From an uncultured bacterium (lineage in GTDB: Bacteria; Planctomycetota; UBA8108), in assembly GCA_913050545.1 (NCBI GenBank), contig CAJWZY010000100.1:1-7530 (forward strand): a DNA stretch of 7,530 bases. The letters run 5' to 3'. Positions 1 to 6,300 of the stretch are shown piece by piece (position 1 is the first letter of the stretch; each line of letters starts with the position of its first letter). Under the pieces are notes generated by a model. The model saw only the letters and a list, made by a program, of their open reading frames with translations. It ran no database searches and was not told the origin of the DNA. The translations under genes were made by a program, and so were the position numbers.

Positions 1-407
1 GGCAACGACAACCACGGGGGTTCACACGCCCCCACAACCCATCTCGCGAAGGGAAGCTCCATCCTCCGCAAAAACAATCCCCCTCCTGCAAAACCCTGGA
101 AAATACCCGGGGCCTGCCGGGAACACGATCAGCAGCCGGACCGCTGTCACGGCCCGCTGATTTCCAGGACCCTGACGAGCCCCCGGAATCCCCAGTCTGC
201 CCATTGAAAAACCGAAACAACGCCCGGAGCTTCCGGCCCGGGCTCAAAAACACCCTGGGCTGCTGCCCCCATAACGCTGAATCCGCAAGCAGTTCACAAT
301 TCCCCAGAAAGGCGCCCTGCTTACGTGCAAGCGATACTAAGGGTGCTTTTCAAAGACGGCAACTTCAGTTTACAGAAGAATTATCCCGGCCACTGGATGG
401 AGGCCGG
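1..407. other. Non-coding or unassigned left flank
   Basis: No convincing gene is visible here on either strand. The short open frames (for example 22-204 minus and 204-431 plus) have no recognisable motif, no good ribosome binding site and biased low-complexity composition. The region lies downstream of the minus-strand decarboxylase. It holds GC-rich inverted repeats: CCCGG at 106-110 with CCGGG at 117-121, followed on the minus strand by TATTTTCC, and GCCCGG at 222-227 with CCGGGC at 238-243. The first could act as a weak terminator for minus-strand transcription. The window edge cuts the region, so a gene further left cannot be excluded. Confidence 0.5.
386..407 (-). terminator. Possible weak intrinsic terminator of the decarboxylase gene
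   Basis: A perfect 6-bp GC inverted repeat, CCGGCC (386-391) and GGCCGG (402-407), with a 10-nt loop, directly abuts the decarboxylase stop codon (408-410, TGA on the minus strand). On the minus strand it is followed by GATAATTCTTCTG, which is T-rich but not an uninterrupted U-tract. The position is ideal for a terminator; the short stem and imperfect tail make it weak. Confidence 0.35.
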
Positions 408-1844
408 TCAGGCATCTCCTGCAGCTGCTGAGCAGATAATTTCCCAGGCCCGCCTGACATGTTCCTCCCTGGTGGAGATGGACCCGGTTGCAAACCGTAG
501 AACATATTTCTCCTTCCCACCGACAGGAATGACCGTGTGGGTAAGAAATATTTCCCCACCTGAATTGACAGCCTCCAGCAGCTCCCGGTTTTCATCGTCG
601 GACCCCACGAAGCGGAAACAGACCAGGCCGAGCCTCCCCGGGGCGGCAAGCTCAAAACGATCATCCGGTCTGAGCAGCTCAGCAAAAAGCTCCGCCAGCC
701 GCACCTGCTCACGAATAAAATTCTGCAACCCCTCGACCCCATACCACCTCATAACAAACCAGAGCTTGAGTGACCGGAATCGCCGCCCCAGCGGCACCTG
801 CCAGTCCCGGTAATCAATCACCTCTCCGCGATCCCCCTGGGGGCTGCGCAGGTACTCAGGCGTCACCGAAAGCGCCCCGGTGAAACATTCCCTGTCGGAC
901 ACCCAGAGGGTGGAGCAATCAAAAGTAGTGAGCAACCACTTGTGCGGATTGCAGTTGAACGAATCCGCCAGCTCAACCCCCTCGATCATGGAACGAAACT
1001 CGGGGCACACACAGGCATTGCCGGCATAGGCCGCATCGACATGAAGCCAGAGATCATACCTGCGGGCAAGCCGCCCCAGCTCTGCCACTGAATCGATGGC
1101 GCAGCTGGAGGTGGTCCCCACCGTCGCGCAAAGAAAGAAGGGCGATCGTCCCGCAGCGAGATCTGCCTCGATGGCTGACTCGAGCGCCTGTGGATCGATT
1201 GCCAGGTCCTCCTGCACCTCCACCTGGCGCAGGTTCTCTGTCCCTATGCCGCAAATCAAGGCGGCCTTGGGAACCGAGGAATGCGCCTGGGCTGAACAAT
1301 AGGCCGTCAATTCACCTCCAGCGTAACCCTCTGCCTGCTTTCGACGCTCACGCGCAGCCACCATTACTGCGAGCACCGCCTCGCTGGCGGTGCCGTGAAT
1401 AACCCCCCCTCCCCCGGCAGAATCCGACCTGAAGGAATCGGGCAATCCAAGCATCTCAGCCAGCCAGTCAAGAATCCTCACCTCCAGCTCTGTACAGGCC
1501 GGGCTCGTCACCCAGGACATACCCTGGACACCGAGGCCGGCACAGAGCAGCTCGGCGAGAACCGCGGGGAGAGAGCTGTTGGCCGGGTAATAGCCGAAAA
1601 AACCCGGCGACTGCCAGTGGGTAATGCCGGGCATCACAATCTCGTCAATATCCTCGAGGATCCCGGCAAGGGAATCTCCCTGCAGAGGGGGGCCCGCCGG
1701 CAACCGCGCCGCCACCTCGCCGGGCTCGACCCTTGAAAGGACCGGTCGGTCGGCGATCCCCTCGCGGTAATCGGCAATATAATCAAGCAGCTTGCCGCCG
1801 AGCTCACGAAACTGCCCGGGGCTCATGTGGTCATCGTCAGGCAT
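408..1844 (-). CDS. Aromatic-L-amino-acid decarboxylase (PLP group II decarboxylase)
   Basis: This 478-residue protein should be a cytoplasmic PLP enzyme converting an aromatic L-amino acid (tryptophan, 5-HTP, tyrosine, DOPA or phenylalanine) to the amine plus CO2. It matches animal DOPA decarboxylase (480 residues) throughout. Visible are QAHSS with PLP-stacking His188, HVDAAYAG with Asp270 (pyridine-nitrogen partner), NPHKWLL with Schiff-base Lys302, and the FDCSTLWV and GRRFRSLK blocks. These fall one residue before human His192-region, Asp271 and Lys303 equivalents, apart from a small N-terminal gap. Tyr331 occupies the catalytic-loop position; Tyr there is typical of decarboxylases and Phe of aldehyde synthases. 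Gly353 occupies a position where plant tryptophan decarboxylases have Gly and tyrosine decarboxylases Ser, a hint of indolic substrates. I chose ATG 1844 (MPDDDHMSPGQF) because GGGAGAGAG lies just upstream (1854-1846) and family homology begins there; the frame stays open to 1961 but the extension looks non-coding. It is divergent from the cyclase gene. Family very sure, substrate not. Confidence 0.93.
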   Translation of the reverse strand: MPDDDHMSPGQFRELGGKLLDYIADYREGIADRPVLSRVEPGEVAARLPAGPPLQGDSLAGILEDIDEIVMPGITHWQSPGFFGYYPANSSLPAVLAELLCAGLGVQGMSWVTSPACTELEVRILDWLAEMLGLPDSFRSDSAGGGGVIHGTASEAVLAVMVAARERRKQAEGYAGGELTAYCSAQAHSSVPKAALICGIGTENLRQVEVQEDLAIDPQALESAIEADLAAGRSPFFLCATVGTTSSCAIDSVAELGRLARRYDLWLHVDAAYAGNACVCPEFRSMIEGVELADSFNCNPHKWLLTTFDCSTLWVSDRECFTGALSVTPEYLRSPQGDRGEVIDYRDWQVPLGRRFRSLKLWFVMRWYGVEGLQNFIREQVRLAELFAELLRPDDRFELAAPGRLGLVCFRFVGSDDENRELLEAVNSGGEIFLTHTVIPVGGKEKYVLRFATGSISTREEHVRRAWEIICSAAAGDA

Positions 1845-1845
1845 G

Positions 1846-1854
1846 CTCTCTCCC
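1846..1854 (-). promoter_or_regulatory. Shine-Dalgarno site of the decarboxylase
   Basis: The minus strand reads GGGAGAGAG from 1854 to 1846, a purine-rich ribosome binding site just before ATG 1844; counted from the GGGAG core the spacing is 5 nt. This decides the start against the longer open frame reaching 1961. Confidence 0.6.
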
Positions 1855-2027
1855 GCTGAAATCGTACCGGGAATCCCCGGCGAGGCCCTGATTGAACAGG
1901 CGCCTGCGCCTGCAGGCAAGCACGAAGAAGCCGACAGTGGACGGTAAAAGTGTTCTTGCAAAGCATCCAGCCCGGCAGCAGCATCCTCTACAGCCAGGGT
2001 GGATACCGGGCAAGCTCATTCAACCAC

Positions 2028-2034
2028 GAGGTGA
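2028..2034 (+). promoter_or_regulatory. Shine-Dalgarno site of the cyclase-family gene
   Basis: GAGGTGA at 2028-2034 complements the 16S anti-SD sequence and lies 4 nt before ATG 2039 (7 nt counted from GAGG). It fixes the start inside a longer open frame that begins at 1892 and overlaps the decarboxylase upstream region. Confidence 0.6.
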
Positions 2035-2038
2035 CAAG

Positions 2039-2893
2039 ATGTGCGTATCAGGGTGTATGGACATAGTGGCCGGAAATCTCGGCCGGCGTAATTTCATGGC
2101 GGCGGGGCTCAGCGGAGCAGCCATCTCCCTGAGCTCCTGCAGTTCGCTGGGAACCAGTGAACGCGTCGGGAACAAAGAACCTGAACCGGCCAGCTTCTCT
2201 TCCTTCCGTGAGATCTTTGACCTCACCCACACCTACTCATCCCGCTTCACCCACTGGTCCGGTGGAACGGCAAAGGTCGAGCTGGAGAAGCTCTCATCTA
2301 CAGCAGCTGGAGATGGCTGGAACGTAACCCGCTGGACCCTCGATGAGCATGCAGGTACCCATATCGACTCACCCTTTCACCGCAACCCGGCTGGGCTGAA
2401 GGCCGCCGAGATCCCCGTACGGGATCTAGTGCAACCCCTGGCTGTCATCGACATCCGCCAGAAGGCGGAGAAGAACCCCGATGCGGAGCTGACCCTCGAA
2501 GACCTGCAGGCCTGGGAAGCAGCCCACGGCTCCCTGCCGGAGCGCTGCTGCGTGGCAATGCTCAGCGGCTGGGATTCACGGGTAGAAAAACCAGGGTTCA
2601 TCAACTTCGATGACAAGGGCGTGCGACACTTCCCCGGCTTCCATATCGAAGCCGCCAGCTTCCTGCTGGAGGAACGCAAGGTGCTCTCCATGGGGGTCGA
2701 TACGGCGAGCTTTGACCATGGCCCGACCACCGACTTCCCCGTGCACACCGCCTGGCTTGGCGCAGGCCGCTGGGGCATCGAGAACCTCGCCAACCTCGCC
2801 AGCTTGCCGCCGAAGGGAGCCACCCTCGTTTGCGGAGCACCCAAGATCGAGGGCGCCACCGGTGGGCACTCGCGGGTTCTCGCCCTGGTTTAG
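2039..2893 (+). CDS. Exported cyclase/kynurenine-formamidase-family metal-dependent hydrolase
   Basis: This 284-residue protein belongs to the cyclase family (Pfam Cyclase, which includes KynB kynurenine formamidase and isatin hydrolase), enzymes that hydrolyse amide or lactam bonds using Mn or Zn. The signature H-x-G-T-H-x-D-x-P-x-H is intact at 104-114. Further family blocks are FDLTHTYS (60-67), GVDTASFDHGPTTDFPVH (219-236), GIENLANLASLPPKGATL (246-263) and a GATGGHSRVLAL-type C-terminus. The N-terminus carries a Tat-like signal: Arg16-Arg17 in GRRNFMAAG, a short hydrophobic stretch, then a lipobox-like LSSC with Cys34. It is therefore probably a folded, metal-loaded lipoprotein exported by Tat, unlike classical cytoplasmic KynB. 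The start at 2039 is supported by GAGGTGA; extending to 1892 would bury the signal peptide. It diverges from the decarboxylase. The true substrate is unknown: N-formylkynurenine, isatin-like lactams and other amides are all possible. Length is slightly above the usual 210-260 residues because of the signal. Confidence 0.88.
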   Translation: MCVSGCMDIVAGNLGRRNFMAAGLSGAAISLSSCSSLGTSERVGNKEPEPASFSSFREIFDLTHTYSSRFTHWSGGTAKVELEKLSSTAAGDGWNVTRWTLDEHAGTHIDSPFHRNPAGLKAAEIPVRDLVQPLAVIDIRQKAEKNPDAELTLEDLQAWEAAHGSLPERCCVAMLSGWDSRVEKPGFINFDDKGVRHFPGFHIEAASFLLEERKVLSMGVDTASFDHGPTTDFPVHTAWLGAGRWGIENLANLASLPPKGATLVCGAPKIEGATGGHSRVLALV

Positions 2894-2916
2894 AGCCTCC
2901 CCCCGGCGGGGAGCTC
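2893..2916 (+). terminator. Hairpin immediately after the cyclase stop
   Basis: CTCCCC (2897-2902) and GGGGAG (2908-2913) form a 6-bp stem with a 5-nt loop. It is extended by GAG (2893-2895) and CTC (2914-2916) across a single bulged C. The hairpin overlaps the last base of the TAG stop, so it may end or stabilise the transcript. No U-tract follows, so it does not meet the standard for a classical intrinsic terminator. Confidence 0.35.
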
Positions 2917-3259
2917 CACTGAACAGGCACAGCAGGAGAACCCAACCCATCCTGTCGAAAATTCTCGATTCCATTGGCTCAGCTCAATCCTTGTAACCGT
3001 CCTGCAGGCTGCAGGCCCATTGATCCGGTCTGAAAGGAAAGGCCCCCTCTTCAAGCTCCCCCAAGCCCGATTCTACAATTCACTGCAGGGATGTGCGAAT
3101 TCAACCCCTTTCAGTACTGCGACCTCGCAATGGACAGCCGGCAGAAAACCGACACTGATTTCCCTTCCTGCACCCCGGGAACTCTTCGTAAAACGTTATA
3201 CTCCCATCCCTAACTGCTGAAATAATAAAGGTTAATAAAAGCGGGGCGAGCTTCTTATT

Positions 3260-3288
3260 CTGACCTGTAGCCCCCACGGCCCTATACC
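3260..3288 (+). promoter_or_regulatory. Weak sigma-70-like promoter for the multiheme cytochrome gene
   Basis: CTGACC (3260-3265, 4 of 6 match to TTGACA) is followed after 17 bp by TATACC (3283-3288, 4 of 6 match to TATAAT). It lies in the AT-rich part of the intergenic region, about 45 bp before the likely start. An alternative -10-like TACAAT at 3290-3295 has no matching -35 box. This is pattern matching only. Confidence 0.22.
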
Positions 3289-3324
3289 GTACAATTGATT
3301 AATCCTTCTGATTTCCGTTGTTTT

Positions 3325-3330
3325 GAGGGG
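3325..3330 (+). promoter_or_regulatory. Shine-Dalgarno-like site with ambiguous start choice
   Basis: GAGGGG at 3325-3330 is the only good ribosome binding site near the cytochrome start. It is only 2 nt from GTG 3333, 11 nt from in-frame TTG 3342 and 20 nt from in-frame ATG 3351. Spacing best favours TTG 3342; codon preference favours ATG 3351. All three starts retain the signal peptide. Confidence 0.4.
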
Positions 3331-3332
3331 TT

Positions 3333-6300
3333 GTGGGTCTCTTGAAAGCTATGTTTATACAGTCCTCATCCGCCAGGCTGTGCAGGGTTCTGCTCCGCGC
3401 TGCCGCGGTACTATCCATCACGTTCTTTTTCTGCCCTTCTGCGCAGACACAGGTGGATTACGCAACCCAGGTCCAGCCGATCTTTACCCGCTCCTGTGAG
3501 GGAGGGTTCTGCCACATCGATATGGACACCAGCGGAATCGATCTCAGCACCTACGCTGCTTCCATAGCGAGCGAGGGATTCCAGTATGCTGGAAGATCAA
3601 TCCTGCCCGGCGACGCAGAGAACAGTCCCCTGTGGCTCAAGATTGCCTTTGCGGATCCTGAATTCGGGGCAAGGATGCCGCGACTTGCCGACCCGCTCAG
3701 CCAGCAGGAGCTCGATCTGGTCGCAGCCTGGATCAATGAGGGCGCACTCGAATCCGTACCTGCAAGTGTCCGAGGTGACCTGGACCGAAACGGCAACCTG
3801 TCCCTCACAGATGCCGTCATCATCCTCAGCTTCCTGTTCCTTGGCGGAGATGGCCCCTTCTGCGCCCCGGTGGCAGACATCAACTCAAGCGGTGAGCTGA
3901 ATATCACCGACGCCATCTACCTTCTTGACTACCTCTTCCTTGGCGGCCCGGCACCGCAACCATTGAGCCCCGGCGATGCCGTCGAGTGCAGCGCGGTCAA
4001 CCGTGCACCGGAGGCCGAGCCCATCGGAACCATCACCGCCCGGGAAGGTTCACCGGTCAGCTTCCAGGTCAACGCCACCGACCCCGACAACCAGGAGCTC
4101 ACCTTCACCCTCGAATCCAACCCACCGGGACTTGAGCTCGACGCCACCACTGGAGTCGTCAGCTGGACTCCCCAGTTCGGCCAGGAAGGAGACCACCGGA
4201 TCGAGATCCGGATCAGCGACACAGGCACTCCACCGATGGCGGTTTCATCAAACGGCCTGATCCGGGTCCTGAGAGGAAACCACCCCCCCAACGTAGAGCC
4301 GATTGGAACCGTCTACGCCAGGGAGGGAGTCCTGATTTCCTTCCCTGTCGAGGCCGTTGATGCTGAAGGTGACACGATCTCGTTTGAGCTCATGGGCGGC
4401 CCCGAGGGCGCATCTGTTGACAGCGAAACCGGTCTTTTTCAGTGGCTCCCCTCCCCGGGCCAGGCCGGCGAACACAGCCTCTCCATCCGGGTCAGCGACG
4501 ATGGGCAGCCCCCGGGACATATCGACGCACAGGGCCTCCTGGTCTGCCTCGAGGCGGACTCTCCCATCAACCAGGCTCCCAGCATCCCAGCGCAGACCGT
4601 CTACAGGACCTACTCAGGCCTGCCGATCCGCTTCAATATCGGCGCCTCAGACCCTGACGGGCACGACCTCGACTACTCAGCCGCGCTCCTGCCGGAAGGA
4701 GCCTCGCTCGATGCCTCCAGCGGCCTCTTTGAATGGATGCCCGCTCCCGGCCAGGCCGGCCCGGCCTACATACCTTTCACCGTAACCGACAACGGTCTTC
4801 CTCCGCTGGTTTCAGAAGAAATCCTGGTCTTCCAGATCTGCCCGCCCTCGCCCTGCGCGCAGGACGATTGCGACCCTGAAACGGGCTGCTCGATGAACCC
4901 GATCCCGATCCAGGAAGACTGCTGCGCGGGCCCACCCGCCAACCGGGTCGCCGAACCCGTGGCTGACTGCCCCGGGGGAAGAGTTCTCTACCTCGGCCGC
5001 AACCAGCGGGGCTTCGGAAGGATCAACCATTGCGACTTCCTGCCGATTGCCCTCTTCGGGCAGGGCGGTGCCAACCTCCGGCTCAATGTAGAAGCCAAAT
5101 GCATCAACATCGAAGACCGGGTCCGCGTACGCTTCCGCCTCAAGACAGCCGCGGGAACCCTCTTCGACCGGACGCGGGTTTTTGACATGGTCGAGCGCAG
5201 CGATGGATTCGCCCACAAGCTGGGACTGGTATTCGATGTCTCCAACGTCGGGAACTTCTTCGCTTTAGAGGGCGTCTCAGCGGAGCTCTGGACACAATTG
5301 ACGGATGAAGACGGGGTCGTGCTTGAGCGCACCCTGAGACTGACCCTGACCCTGGGAAATCCAGCTGACCTTCCGGACCCGGATACCGAGGACATTCCAG
5401 CCGGCGAGATCGGCTGTGTGGGCTGCCATCGTCCTCTCGACCAGACCGGGGTCCGCCACGGCATCGAGGATGCGCACCCCTGGGCCGACCTGACCTGCAC
5501 CGACTGCCACGGCGGAGATGCAGCGGCGATCACCCGCCAGGATGCGCATGTACCTCCGGAAGTCGGCCCGGTCTTTCTCAGGAACCTGGCAACCGATGCC
5601 CTTGATCTTGTCGACGAGGACTACCTTCGATTCATCAACCCGGGTGACCTGCGCGTGGCCCATCGCGGTTGCGGAGGAAGCAGCCCTGCCAGTAACGGCA
5701 GCAACTGCCACCAGGGAACTGTCGACAAGCTCAAGCTCTCCGTCATGGCCACCTATGCAGGACATTACACCCTGCCCCGTTTCCTGGCCGGGACCCAGGA
5801 CAGGAACCATACCCATGCGGCGGTGGATGTAACCAACCCGGACTTCAACCCTCTCACAGCGCCAGCCGGGGCAGTAGGAGAGCTGACGGCCCTTCGAGAA
5901 CCTGACCCGGGCCTCGCCAGAGATACCGTTGGCGCCTGCATCGATGTCTACCTGCCGAAATCGTGTCCCTCCTGTCACCTCAACGACTTCGGCCCCAACA
6001 ATGCCGATGGCAACTACCGCTCCTCGGGATGCACCGCCTGCCATATGCTTTACTCTGACGATGGAATCTCCGTTTCTGAGGACCCCGTCATCACCAAGGA
6101 CTTCCCTCCCCATCCAAAACGCCATGTGCTGACCTCGAAGATCCCCACCGAACAATGCGCCCACTGCCATTTCCAGGGCGGGCGGATCGGCCTGGCCTAT
6201 AGGGGTATCCGTGAGGGTGGCTTTTCCGAGGACAAGACCCCCGCCAACGGGGTCACGCTCGGACGGGAGCTGCATGCCCACGGCGTCGACTATTACTTCT

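Larger units (their letters stand above)
1845..2038. promoter_or_regulatory. Divergent intergenic region with paired palindromes, candidate operator
   Basis: These 194 bp separate the divergent decarboxylase and cyclase starts and must hold both promoters. Two perfect 10-bp palindromes, CAGGCGCCTG (1897-1906) and GCCTGCAGGC (1908-1917), lie one base apart with centres 11 bp apart, about one helical turn. Together they give four copies of the pentamer CAGGC in alternating orientation. This could be an operator for a dimeric regulator acting on both genes, or an RNA hairpin (CAGGCG/CGCCTG, loop CCTG). I see no convincing sigma-70 boxes in either direction. In GC-rich DNA a chance origin is possible. 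Confidence 0.35.
2894..3332. other. 439-bp intergenic region upstream of the cytochrome gene
   Basis: No supportable gene. The 66-codon open frame at 3020-3220 has no motif and no good ribosome binding site. After the hairpin at its left end there is a minor tandem CTGCAGG duplication (3002-3016), and from about 3190 a more AT-rich tract, including AATAATAAAGGTTAATAAAA at 3221-3240, that probably holds the promoter of the downstream gene. No RNA gene or repeat element was recognised. Confidence 0.5.

Noticed and set aside
222..243. GC-rich inverted repeat as a plus-strand terminator
   Set aside because: It is followed by an A-rich, not a T-rich, stretch on the plus strand, and no plus-strand gene ends upstream.
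325..813. 162-codon plus-strand open frame antisense to the decarboxylase
   Set aside because: The Ser/Arg-rich sequence has no motif and lies mostly opposite conserved decarboxylase blocks.
1845..1961. N-terminal extension of the decarboxylase to position 1961
   Set aside because: The extra 39 residues lack family homology, and ATG 1844 has a good Shine-Dalgarno and gives a length equal to known family members.
1892..2038. N-terminal extension of the cyclase-family protein to 1892
   Set aside because: It would bury the Tat-like signal peptide and cross the divergent regulatory region; GAGGTGA supports ATG 2039.
3020..3220. 66-codon open frame in the gap before the cytochrome gene
   Set aside because: There is no motif, no convincing ribosome binding site and no family resemblance; such an open frame is expected by chance at this length.
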